A stretch of 64,000 nt of DNA from contig JAWPGT010000001.1 in assembly GCA_034638255.1 (NCBI GenBank), positions 1,984,001 through 2,048,000 of the forward strand. The letters are read 5' to 3'. Positions 1 to 11,100 of the stretch are shown here, one piece after another. Both the position numbers and the translations under genes were made by a program. This DNA is from Coprinus comatus (Eukaryota; Basidiomycota; Agaricomycetes; Agaricales; Agaricaceae). Position 1 is the first letter of the stretch. Each line of letters starts with the position of its first letter. The notes under the pieces were generated by a model that worked only from the letters and a program-made list of their open reading frames with translations, did not search any database and had not been told where the DNA came from.

Positions 1-596
1 GTTCCAGTGCTAAGTGGTGTAGTTTGCGGATGGATCTGGTTTCCTGAGCTACCAAGAAGAAATGGCGGAATGCTCGCAGGAACATTTGGATGGTAAATAT
101 ACAGTGGGTGATCTCCCTGCATAACTTGGTTCCATGGAAAGTTTAGTGCTGATATTGAAGGTAGGGATGTAGGTGGCAAGCCCGCTGGATAATAAAAACC
201 TCCATATAATCCTGCTGGGGGCATCGTATTGGCATAAGGCATGGCATTCATACTCTGCATGAAGGTTTGATCCAGTCCAGTGTTATGTTCTCCAGCGGCT
301 GCAGCAAACTGAGCAAGTAGAGCTGCATCCTGAACGTCCGGCTGGCGCATAATGAGCACATAACTTTGAGAAATACAAGGCATACTCACATTATTAGATC
401 CTCCAGCTTGTGTGGAAGAAGACGAACGTGACCGTCGAGGCTTCTGTCCATGACCTGTATTGCTTGTTGAGGACGGTATATCTCTATCCATTTCGAATGA
501 AAAGACGAGCTGCTCCCAGTGTTCTAATTCTGTCTGTGCTTCGAGTGGCTTCTTCGGCAGAATGCTGCCAATAACATCGCTTTTGAGAGGAAGCAT
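1..596 (-). CDS. Unrecognised protein, N-terminal part (runs off the window)
   Basis: I do not recognise this gene. Two exons can be read: 596-390 (69 codons) and 341-1, joined by a 48-nt GT-AG intron (389-342) and in phase. I chose the ATG at 594-596 because it is the first in-frame ATG after a stop; an internal ATG at 489-491 is also possible. The first exon encodes a fairly ordinary stretch with EHWEQLVF, then a basic/serine patch (PRRSRSSSS). The second exon is rich in Pro, Gly, Tyr, Ala and Met, the low-complexity type often found in fungal transcription factors, but no DNA-binding domain is inside the window. The rest lies to the left of position 1. Confidence 0.55.
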   Translation of the reverse strand, partial: MLPLKSDVIGSILPKKPLEAQTELEHWEQLVFSFEMDRDIPSSTSNTGHGQKPRRSRSSSSTQAGGSNNVSMPCISQSYVLIMRQPDVQDAALLAQFAAAAGEHNTGLDQTFMQSMNAMPYANTMPPAGLYGGFYYPAGLPPTSLPSISALNFPWNQVMQGDHPLYIYHPNVPASIPPFLLGSSGNQIHPQTTPLSTG

Positions 597-1595
597 ATTC
601 GCATGGATACGCTACATGATGATGCAGTGTGGTAGGAGGAAATAAACTGGTAAATATGTTGATTCGCCATCAGCAGCCAAGATTGCGTTAGTTGAAGTGA
701 GGTGCACGCCACCTCATCAACTTCTCCAAATCCTTGCATTCTATAAACGGTCTCTCTTTTGGAAGCTCTTGCCTCTTGTGCCTCGGTACCCATGGCTCCG
801 TCAAACGGAATCAGGAAAGCGAATAAACGTATAATTATACTGCTGATTACTGCCATAAATATATATAAGGGTCCGTCCTGTTATATTAAGTGCATGAACG
901 CCTAATCTCTTGAGAATATTCACTCAGGTTACCCGTACTAGATACTCTAGAGTCTTGGAAACTCGGACCGGACCCTGAAATCTTAATCACAAAACAAACA
1001 AAATTCTGGTGCCGTGAACAGTACCGATTTGGAGCCACGAGCCACCTGAGGGTTCTGTGCGATGCCCTAGCTGTCTCGATGCGTTTCCATGATGGCGTCT
1101 GCGGTCTCGATACACCGGAGAAGCGACACCAGTTGCCCTTCAAGGCAGCTTATCAGTTTGGTCTATGTTCTATACTTACCCTGACTGCATACGTAAACGT
1201 ACGCTTAAATTCTCATACAATTATTGGGCTTGCTTTTTCTACGGGCCTATGTCGAATCTGTGGAAACTCCCCCGTTTAAAAGACATAGGGACATAGTTGG
1301 GCCGCCTGCCGGGTGCCAAAATGAACGACCATGTCCCATTGTGAGAATTTTCGTGTAATAATAACGGGTAAAAATGAGAAATCATAGCAATTATCTGGGG
1401 TCCTGCCGGACAACACTACTCCAGAATACTCTCACAAGTTTGGTGTAGATTGCGTGCTCTACATCGACTGTGCGTTACATATACGGATAGGGTCAATTAA
1501 TTCCACGTGAGGCTTAGTCAGCCAATTACGCGGTCGGTGATTGACGCGTTCAAATGAATGCGTCACTGTCGACCCTTCAGGACAACCACACTACA
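597..1595. other. Divergent intergenic region, gene 1 / NPL4
   Basis: About 1 kb between two divergent starts. I see no conserved coding sequence. A minus-strand ORF (856-524) opens with an ATG but resembles nothing and probably lies in leader sequence. An ACGCGT hexamer is present near the NPL4 end and is listed separately. Confidence 0.5.
1544..1549. promoter_or_regulatory. MCB-like ACGCGT hexamer upstream of NPL4
   Basis: Exact ACGCGT, 47 bp before the NPL4 ATG, with a related ACGCGG about 16 bp further upstream. ACGCGT is the core bound by MBF-type Swi6/Mbp1 factors in fungi. That it is used here is inference. Confidence 0.35.
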
Positions 1596-4013
1596 ATGGT
1601 ATGTTCAGAAACAAGGAATTTCAGTTGTATCTTATAGAATATTGTTATTACAGATCGTGCGTGTAAGATCAAAAGACGGCAACTTTCGCTTTGATCTCCA
1701 ACCTTCCGATGATGTAAAGGTGTTATTGGAAAAGGTGTGTACATGGTACTGACACTGGCTGAGTGTTAATGCAACAGCTCTCAATATTGCGTTAGATTTT
1801 AGGAACAACTACGGATGCGGATCCATCTAGTATCACAATATCCAATCAACCAAGGGGAAATGAGGTCAAGATTCAGGATCTGCTAGGAAGGTCGCTAGAT
1901 AAGCTTGGACTGAGGTGAGAACTTGACCTTTTAATGCTTTTATAAACCATTAACATGAAACAGTCACGGCGACCTGATTTTTGTAGCATATAAGTCAAAA
2001 CCTGCATCCTCAGCTAGCGCCCCCGCACCTGCAAGTACCGATAGTAAAACAAAGACTAATGTTATCAATATAGGGAAGCGACCATGGGAGCTAGTGAAAG
2101 AAGACCCGGTCGATGAATACTGGCGCACGCAAGATGGGAAAATACCTCGTGGAAGGGATGCTCAATTTTGCAAGCATGGGCCCAAGGGCATGTGTGATTA
2201 TTGCATGCCTTTGGAACCATATGACGCTTCGTATCACAAGGAAAACAGCATCAAATACCTGTCTTTTCATTCATATTTGCACAAGATTACGCCAAAACAG
2301 ACACTCTCAGCATCATCTACCCTGCCCCCGCTAAACCCTCTTTCATACAAGGTTAAAGTCCCATGCCCGACAGAAAGTCATCTTCCCTGGCCTGCAGGGA
2401 TCTGTACAGCATGCCAGCCATCAACAATTACCCTACAGTCACAACCCTTCCGCATGGTGGACCACTTAGAAATCGCTTCTATGGAAATCATTGATCGATT
2501 TTTACAAGCTTGGAGGAATACGGGCTTGCAACGCTTTGGATGGTTGATTGGGCGCTATGAACCATACGAAAAAGTTCCCATGGGTGTGAAAGCCGTCGTG
2601 GAGGCAATCTATGAACCCCCACAACAAGGAGAACTAGATGGTCTAACTCTTGGATGGCCTTGGGAAGATGAGGCTCGGATTCGAGAACTATCTGGCGCGG
2701 CTGCTGTTCCTCTGACAGTTGTTGGATATATTTTCACAGATCTCACTCCAACCCTAGAAGATAGGACTAAAAATGTTTACAAGCGCCATCCGCAATCCTT
2801 CTTTTTGTCTTCTCTTGAAGCTATTTTTGCTGCCACGATCCAAAAAGCCAATCCTACGGTGACGAAGTCATCCCCAACCGGTCAATATGGATCGAGACTT
2901 GTGACCGCAGTATTGACCGCGACGGAAGATGGTCAGGTGGATATTGCTGCATATCAAGTATCTGAACAAGCTGTTGCCATGGTTGATGCAGATATGATTG
3001 AGGCTAGTGTTGATCCGGGTATTGTACGTGTGAAGGATGAGGATCGTAGTGAAGATTCTGCGAGATACATACCCGATGTCTTTTTCTCTTATAAAAATGA
3101 GTATGGACTGGAGGTCAAGAAAAGTGCGAAACCTTGTTTCCCTGTGGAGTATCTTCTAGTGAACGTACGTAATATTCTTTCTTAGGAATGATTTTTTGAC
3201 AAGGAGGCCAATGACTCTATGTACATAATAGGTCACTCATGGTTTCCCTCAAAACCCATCACCACTCTTTAATTCGACACAATTCAAGATCGAGAATCGA
3301 CCTGGACTGGAAGATCAATCTTTAGATGGAGTCATGGCCAAACTTAGACAATTGGAAGCGCCAGACCTTAGGGATAGTAAATCAGCAAAGCCAGGAGAAG
3401 CTCATAAAAGGATTCAATTAGCGAAATGGTTAAGTGATTGGCATTTAATCACTTTCCTTGGAACAACACATCTCCTTTCTGATGTATGTAGCTTTTTTTC
3501 ATCGTTTTTTTTTTTGCCTTGTATACTAATGAATTAATTATAGGATGATCTCAAATTACTCATAAGAACTGTATCGAATCCTAGGATATTCGATGATATC
3601 TCACTTTTAGATCCTGTTTTTAATACTGATAGTTGGCAAACGTTAATGACGTTCACTCGTGAAAGTGCACGTAAGTCATTCTCTAAAACTTGACCAGCCT
3701 TTTTTTTTTAGGTTCGGTTTTACGTGTGCTAACCTCTCATTCATTACCTATAAATACAGCTGCTCGACCGTCATCTTCTGCACCTTCGACATCAATGGGA
3801 GGAGGGTTTGATGATGATATTCCTCCAGAAGTTTATGAACAAATTGCAGCTGATAATGCAGCAGCTAATAATAATAATAATAATAATGGTGGTGGTGGTG
3901 GTGGTGGTGGTGGTGGTGGTGATGGTGAAGGAAATATTCGAATCTGTCCACATTGTACATTCGAAAACACACATGGAGGAGGAGATTGTGAAGTTTGCGG
4001 ATTACCACTGTGA
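1596..4013 (+). CDS. NPL4: Npl4, Cdc48/p97 ubiquitin-cofactor subunit
   Basis: Npl4 pairs with Ufd1 and Cdc48 to extract ubiquitinated proteins from the ER membrane and other complexes for proteasomal degradation. Exons 1596-1598, 1654-1734, 1796-1914, 1964-3164, 3232-3483, 3544-3670 and 3760-4013 give 678 residues in phase. The N-terminus is a UBX-like fold (IVRVRSKDGNFRF). Next comes the zf-Npl4 segment (FCKHGPKGMCDYCMP), then the long MPN-like NPL4 domain with GWLIGRYEPY, and VEYLLVNVTHGFP across an intron. A C-terminal NZF zinc finger (CPHCTFENTHGGGDCEVCGLPL pattern) binds ubiquitin in animal Npl4. A run of seven Asn and eleven Gly lies just before this finger. Exon 1 holds only the start codon. 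The family assignment is firm. Confidence 0.95.
3867..3920 (+). repeat. (AAT)7(GGT)11 coding microsatellite in NPL4
   Basis: Seven AAT followed directly by eleven GGT triplets, read in frame as poly-Asn then poly-Gly. They form a flexible linker between the Npl4 body and the terminal NZF finger. Perfect triplets suggest slippage-driven length variation. Confidence 0.9.
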
Positions 4014-4521
4014 ATTATTATTTTTTTCGATTTTTCTTTCCCATTTTGTAGACCTCACGTTTTAAAATGCGGATTGATATGAAGAGATGAGAAGGAGTTT
4101 GTGAAATAGGAAAAGTTGGAACTCTTGGAACCTGTGATTAGAACAACGTTTTTTTTGTGTGTATTTTATAGGTTATTGACATACTCCCTTGGACCTTGGA
4201 CTATCTACTAAACCTTAAAAAATGTGTTTGAAACAGGGAACTATCATGAGAGAGGAGTAAATTCTAATAACATCAACCATAAGACTAGATTGGTAGATAG
4301 GTTGTATACAGTTTAAAAAACTCGTAAATGAAAAAAAAAAATGAGAGACAGAAAATCCATCAACATCTTAGTCCCGAAGAAGCTATACAAAGTAGAAAAA
4401 AAAAAGTAATTTGAACATTGAACAACACAAATGATATTTTTCCACCAGATGAAGAAAATTTGAAACGTGTCAGGGGGAGGGAGAAAACAGACATAGCTCG
4501 TCATAAAAAAAATCATTACGC
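4014..4521. other. Convergent 3' region, NPL4 / Nudix gene
   Basis: Holds the 3' ends of the two facing genes, AT-rich with several A and T runs. I see no further gene. Confidence 0.5.
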
Positions 4522-6093
4522 TCACTGACTAAAAATCCACCAACTCGCAAAAGCAAACCCAAACAAAATACCTAAAGCACGAGCAACAATAACAACTACC
4601 AAAGCCTTACGAATAGCAGCATAAAACGTGCTAAGCGCAGAACCTGACCAATTGATCCTATACACAATAAATTGGCATCAGTCAGTTGATTTTCATTCCT
4701 CGTCTATTTTTAAAGTACCCACCGTCTGTCATTTACTCCTCCAGCACGTAAAGAAGTTTCCCAACCACGCATTACTTCACGATAACGTTTACCAAATACC
4801 CTATGAAGCAGGTTTAGGGATGAAGTCAAAGATGCATATGTGGGCTTACCATATCCAAAAGTTGACGTCAGGATAAGAGAATCGAGGGAATACACTCGCT
4901 AGACTGGGAGCGATGTATTCCACACGGAACTCCTCACCAGATTCATAGGGAAGTTGAATATATTGAGAAAGCGGCGACGAGTTCGTTTCCCTTGATGGAA
5001 TAGACGTTCCCGAGGATGATTGCGGCGTTATCATGTAAGACATTAGGTCCAATGTCATTCCCAAGGAAAGTCCCCAGAGTTTGAGGACTTTGGGTGAATA
5101 CCCCTTTTCGATAACATCTTGAGGACTCGTTAATTTCTTTTTCTCTTTGTTTAAGGGCCCATCTAAGGAAAGGGAGGGTGCTAAAACGATGGCGGGGAAC
5201 TGCATACTTCCGACTAGGAGGCGAATCAACAGTCGGAGAGCAGTGGAATTCTTGGGAGCAATTCGCGAAGCAGCATCAACAGTAACCGACGACCAAGTTA
5301 GCGAAGAGAGGGGTGAAACGAGGGAAGCTAGGGGTATCCAATGCAGAGTGGTGGATGAAACAGGGTCTGGAGGTGGCGCATGAGGGGTGAGTTGAAGGAA
5401 AACAAACGGCGAAAGGACCATTAGGAGGCGTTTTCCTAACGATGTAGTAATTTCGCGGTCGTCTAGTTGGCCAATACATGTGTAATATTTTTCTGCAAGG
5501 TCAAGGCCAACTTCTTCCCAGGTCTGACGCATTGCTGTAAAATTTGTAAGAAAGAGGGAAGGGGACAAGGTATGGGTGATACGCACCAGTATAAAGTCCA
5601 CCCTCATCGTCCGCCTCTGTTCGACCTCCAGGGAAAGCCACATGGGCTTCATGCTTTTTGTCTACACGCGATTCCGACAGGAACGAGGCCTTTTCTTCCG
5701 CTTGAGAATCACGATGAAGGAACAGTATTTCCGGACGAGATTGAGGATCCTTGACCCATTCCTGTTCGAAAAACTCGGCGAGGGAAGGAGGCGGGGAAGA
5801 GGGGTCCGGTAGGTTAGCAGTGGGAGTGGGCACGACGCGGATGAGGAGGGAGACAGCAGCGCGTCGGGGCTCTGTGGAAAGTATCAGTAAGTGGGTCACC
5901 CTTATGTCGAGTGGAACATACGAGTTGGTGGTGATGCAATCATACGAGGAGGGGTTGAACGAATGCGTTGCAATGCCTGCGCAAGCAGCGGGAGGACCGA
6001 GACAGGCTTAGCCGTCTGAGCATTATACTTGTCTACGAGGATTGTTAGCCGAGTTCATCGTCGAGAACGGCGAGCAGAGGTACCTTTAGCCAT
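4522..6093 (-). CDS. Nudix hydrolase, CoA-diphosphatase type, with C-terminal membrane tail
   Basis: Related to Pcd1/NUDT7/NUDT8 enzymes that cleave CoA and acyl-CoA to acyl-phosphopantetheine and 3',5'-ADP. Exons (minus) 6093-6084, 6032-5922, 5871-5587, 5534-4850, 4800-4723 and 4657-4522 give 434 residues in phase. The CoA-type signature HEAHVAFPGGRTE leads into the Nudix box, completed across an intron as AMRQTWEEVGLDL, so the metal-binding Glu cluster is intact. The protein is longer than typical (about 220-350) and has Ser/Pro-rich inserts. The last exon encodes a hydrophobic segment near the C-terminus (VVVIVARALGILFGFAFA) that could be a tail anchor. There is no obvious SKL peroxisomal signal; it ends FSQ. 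Membrane attachment is inferred. Confidence 0.85.
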
Positions 6094-6277
6094 AATGGAT
6101 GTGAAACTGAAGGAGAAACTTTTGGGACTTGTCTTCCCCAACCAATTGGTCCTGACGTCTTAGCTCGGCATCCTCCGGCCCAACTCTCCTTTTATAAACT
6201 CATCTGAGCTCATACATGACATACTTGCTGACAATATATTAATTATTCTGTCCAATTAAATATTGTATTCAAATTAA

Positions 6278-7844
6278 TCATATCTCAACCCATCCTTCAG
6301 TCTCCTCTGGGCTGACAAAAAGATCGAGTATAAAGTAGACGGCACTAGCTCCGAGACGCATTCCAAGGCCACGGTACAGCTGTTGAAGTCCGGTGTTTTT
6401 CCACAAACTCTCGGGCTCATCAAGCTCGGCAGAGCCCTCTTTCTCATTGTCCTTGTCCTGGCCGTGAATAGACTTTCTGCGTCGTCGAGGTCGTCGGGAT
6501 ATAGGTAGGTCCGATCGCTCTTCGGTCAGAATGTGCCAGAAGGTATCCACAACACCGTTATAAGGAACCGGACGTAGCTCCACGCATCCTTTGATAGGTT
6601 CCGCACTCCCACGCACTTGTACTTGAAGCCGGCGTCGGATGGTTTCTATTGGCAGTGTAACAAGCAGGCCTAAGCAACTTGCTCCAAGTTGGGCACAACC
6701 CCATGCAACAGGGTGGGTCTCTTGAGTTATGTGAGATGCTCCGAAGTATGATGCAATGATTCCAGGGAGGGCTATCGACACAATGGGACGCATTGCACTG
6801 TCTAGCAATGTCGGGATAAGTAGATTAGGGTGGAAGTATATACCCTTGAGCCCGCCTTCGTCTCTAAGGATTTTGTGCAATGCGTCAAATGGACCAGCGT
6901 ATGTCCTATACTTTGGGGTAAATGATTGGACGATGAGCCGTGTCTGGATGAGGTCAAGAGGTGAAAGGATAAGACCAGTGAGAACATGAGAAGCAACGGG
7001 TAGGATGATTGGGGGTTGATGGAATGGCGACATGGATGGGAAGAGAAGGGATTGTAGAAACTGGTGAATGAAAGGTTGCATTGTCGATGTTAGCATCTCC
7101 GTCACAGTAGATGTTAAAAGACCTAATTGGTGTCAATGCATTGAAATATCAAGGGGATAGCGTATTCATACCCTTCCACAACGCCAACCAGCCTTCGGAA
7201 CGGAATCGACCAACCCTCTTGATCATGTCCCATACGCCGGCAGCACTGCCGACGGGAATGATGTATTCTGGCCGTGTACCCTCTTCCAAAACCGAGCGAC
7301 GAATAACATAGCCCTGTTCGTCGGTTGGACGAGGGGCGGGATGTCGTTTGTGGGTTGGTGTGCTATGAGGGTCGGCAAAGTAGGAATCGTCATTGTCTGA
7401 GTCACTGAGCTGCAATGACTTGTTAGTCTTCCTGGTATCCGCAAATAACAGAGCACATACAAGATCTTCATGTAATTGTTCAACACACTCTTCCTCCTCA
7501 TCTTCTTCGGGACCGACATCGCGGGGAACCCACTGGACCTGGAGCAATAATTTGCTGAGCTCCCACGGGTTAACTAGTGCACAGCTTGTGTATTGGAGAA
7601 CGGCAGAGGCTACTAGTGCCTTGAAAAGTTGAGTGGGATTTATTCCTGCGGGTTCTAATGAGTCGAAACTTGGAGACAGTTCAAATATTGAACTGCGCGT
7701 TGGCCGCGTAGACCACTGATACGCCTGGGATGCGGGTTCTGAGGTAGCAACAGCAGATGCATTATGGGATGGATTATTTGGAGAAGGGGGGACAAAGGCC
7801 CATGCAGAGGACGGGTCGATGTACAAGTCTCTGAGGGAGGTCAT
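6278..7844 (-). CDS. UGO1: Ugo1-like mitochondrial outer-membrane fusion protein
   Basis: Ugo1 is a modified mitochondrial carrier protein of the outer membrane that links Fzo1 and Mgm1 during mitochondrial fusion. Exons (minus) 7844-7461, 7409-7172 and 7122-6278 give 488 residues. The 51-nt intron 7460-7410 is a multiple of three without a stop, so it can be mistaken for coding; it has GTATGT, a GACTAAC branch site and CAG. The start is the only in-frame ATG, giving MTSLRDLYIDPSSAWAF, typical of fungal Ugo1. Degenerate carrier motifs are visible: PLDLIQTRLIVQ and LPIETIRRRLQVQVRG. An acidic linker and a basic insert (RRPRRRRKS) interrupt the carrier fold. Its start is 350 bp from the divergent tricalbin gene. 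Confidence 0.88.
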
Positions 7845-8194
7845 TGAGTAGTTTGGTCCAGTCTGCTCCTGACCAAAACCTGCCTTCCTCTTTCGGCATC
7901 CCACCCACGTGCCGTCTCCTCATCCGTGACCTCTCCACACTAAACCATTTATATATTGTATTTCTGATGTTATCACTCCGAGAAATACAGGCAATGTTAT
8001 CTTTCCGGCTCTAGTGCGCAGTATGTGTATTATGCAGGACAGGCCTTATGTGACATGTGACAAGAATGACGGAGGTGACATCACATCAAGCGACACTATT
8101 CGCGTGAGGAACCACACCTTGTTCAGTTCAAAGTTCAACTCCTCCTCTTCCCCCACACGCTCCTTCCACACGCTACCGTGTCTGGCCACCTCCA
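7845..8194. promoter_or_regulatory. Shared divergent promoter region, UGO1 / tricalbin
   Basis: 350 bp between two ATGs on opposite strands. The tricalbin side is pyrimidine-rich just before its ATG. I recognise no specific operator. Confidence 0.45.
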
Positions 8195-11100
8195 ATGGCC
8201 TCTAACGGCACTCAAGCACACAGCCCACAACTGGAGGCCCTGCTCAGACAAGACGCCGAAAAGAAGGCTGCCCCAGTCTATTCCTTCAACCCAGATGCTT
8301 CTCCTAGTCAAAAAGCCGCCGCTATAGCTCCTGCTCGTGACCAGCCTGTTAGTTATGTTGCAGACAACAAGAAATCTCCCGCGACTCCAAATAAAGGTGC
8401 GTCTTCCAAGGTTTTACCCCCAACCCCCCTATTCCCAACGTGGTGTCTTGCAGGAATCCATGTCGATAGTGGTCACTCGTCCATAATTCCCACTATTACC
8501 ATTGACGACCACGATCAACTCAAGTTGCAACCTGTAAACGAAGATACTTCTGAAAAACTAAAACTCGAAGTCCCTTCTCCAACGGACAGTATTCCTGGTG
8601 CACTTCCGTCAACCCCAGCGCCAGAGCTCCCAGACTGGTACACTGTTGGCTGGCGTCAAGCTTCGGGAATCGACAATCTACCTTTGTCAGATGCAACAGA
8701 AAAAGCTAGATCTGTTCTTGAATTGTTTGTGAGTGAACAGTTCTATGGTGATTGGTACCACAACGCCGCAGTGATTGTCGTCGTACGTAGTTCTCATCAT
8801 ATTGACATCTTGGCGACTAAATATAACCGCTCTATAGGCCGTATTTGCCTCCCATTTTATCACTCGCTTTGGTTTTGGTTGGGGCTGGTTGTTTATCCTT
8901 CTCGCCTTCTGCAATACGTATTATTCGACATCTATGACACGCACACGAAGGCATGCCAGAGATGATATCCAAAGGGAACTTGTCAAAACCCGGCTTGCAT
9001 CCGAGCATGAAAGTGCGGATTGGATCAATCACTTCTTGGATCGCTTCTGGCTGATTTACGAGCCTGTTCTCTCTTCTACCGTCGTTTCATCCGTGGATCA
9101 AATCCTTAGCGCCAACACTCCTCCTTTCCTGGACTCTCTTCGTCTTACTACCTTCACTTTGGGAACAAAAGCACCGAGGATCGACAAAGTGAGGACTTTC
9201 CCTAGAACCGAAGATGATATTGTCATGATGGATTGGGGCATTTCTTTCACTCCAAATGATGTATCCGAAATGACCCAACGCCAAGTTACACAAAAGGTTA
9301 ACCCTAAAATTACCTTGTCCATCAAACTTGGCAAAGGTTTGGCTACGGCATCTATGCCTATACTACTGGAAGATATCACCTTCAGTGGTGTCATGAGAAT
9401 TCGGTTGAAGTTAATTTCAAACTTCCCGCACGTCCAAATCGTCGATATTTCGTTTGTCGAGAAGCCAGTTATTGATTATGTCCTCAAGCCAGTCGGTGGC
9501 GAAACCTTTGGCTTCGACATTGCTAATGTAAGTTGGTTTGGTGCAATGAATTGGAATATAAAGACCTGATATCGTTGTCCCAGATACCTGGTCTTTCTTC
9601 CTTCATTCGTGATATGACGCACGCTACGCTTGGCCCTATGATGTATGAGCCCAACGTCTTCACTTTGAACTTGGAACAATTACTCTCTGGAAAACCACTC
9701 GACGCTGCAATTGGCGTTCTGCAAGTACACATTCATAGCGCACGAGGAATCACAGGCACAAAAATTGGCGGTGGTACTCCTGACCCTTACCTTAGTATCA
9801 ACATCAACAATCGCCAAGAATTGGCCACCACTACCTATAAGCAAAATACGTATGTTCAGGTCATAGATACCATTGCCAACATTACTAAATTTCCAATAGT
9901 TACAACCCAACATGGATGGAAACCAAGTTCATTTTGGTTAATAATCTTAGTGAAATGCTCAACCTTCAACTCTACGACTTCAACGATCATAGGAAGAACA
10001 CCTTACTTGGTTCTACTTCTTTTGAATTGTCTCAACTTGAAGAGGATGCATCTCACGAGGACATTGTCTCTCCATTGTTGAAGGACGGGAAGGGACGTGG
10101 AAACCTGAGATACGACATCACCTACTATCCAGTTTTGGAACCTGTTGAAGGTGCTACCGAAGTACCAGATTCTAGTATGTTGTATCATATGAACATACCT
10201 CCAATGTTACTTATTGACATGTTAGGTGTCGGTATTGTCCGTCTTGTCATCCACCAAGCCAAGGATCTTGATCAGTCCAAGTCCCTCTCTGGAGATCTCA
10301 ATCCTTTCGCAAAGCTCTTCCTTGGTAATGATACTACAAACTCTGTTTTCAGCACTGGCCTATTCAAACATACGATCTCTCCGGTCTGGGAATCCGCCTA
10401 TGAATTCCTCTGCTCCGATAAAGAAACCTCTGTCATCACTATCAAGGTTATTGATGACCGTGATTTCCTCAAGGATCCAGTTGTTGGTCATATGTCAATC
10501 AAACTTACAGATTTGTTAAGTTGTATGGGCGAGGCTGGTCGTGACTGGTTCCCTTTGAGTGGTTGTAAATCTGGTCGTGTCAGGCTCACAGCGGAGTGGA
10601 AACCTGTTGCTATGGCCGGTAGTTTACAAGGCTCTGATCACTACAAATTCCCTATTGGTGTTGTTCGTCTTCATCTTATTAAAGCGACTGATATTAAGTA
10701 AGACGAACCTTTTGGAACATCTTCATTAACATTACTGACGGACTTAGAAATGTGGAAGCTGCACTGGGAGGAAAGGTTAGTTAAATGATTTACTTCATCC
10801 ATTCTTCTCACAAAAAATGCCTTTCTAGAGTGATCCTTACGTTCGTGTTCATGTCAGTGGTTTCATCAGAGGTCGCACTGAGGTTGTTGATAACAGTGAG
10901 TACCCAAATATTCATTCGGAAAATGTACTTTAACCTTTGGTAGACCTCAACCCGGTTTGGGATCAAATAATCTACATCCCTGGTAAGCTGGTCGTGTATA
11001 GACTTCACATCTTTAGCTAATGTACGCATAATTAGTTCATTCACTCAAGGAGGTTTGTGAATATTTCTACACAATTCAACCCATTCTCATTTTCATTTAA

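Noticed and set aside
524..856. Minus-strand 110-codon frame upstream of the first gene
   Set aside because: It overlaps the real first exon in another frame; the exon frame starting at 596 joins smoothly to the next exon while this one does not.
7410..7460. Reading through the 51-nt segment in UGO1 as coding
   Set aside because: It has perfect GTATGT, GACTAAC and CAG signals, and removing it keeps the frame; the encoded residues look like nothing in the family.
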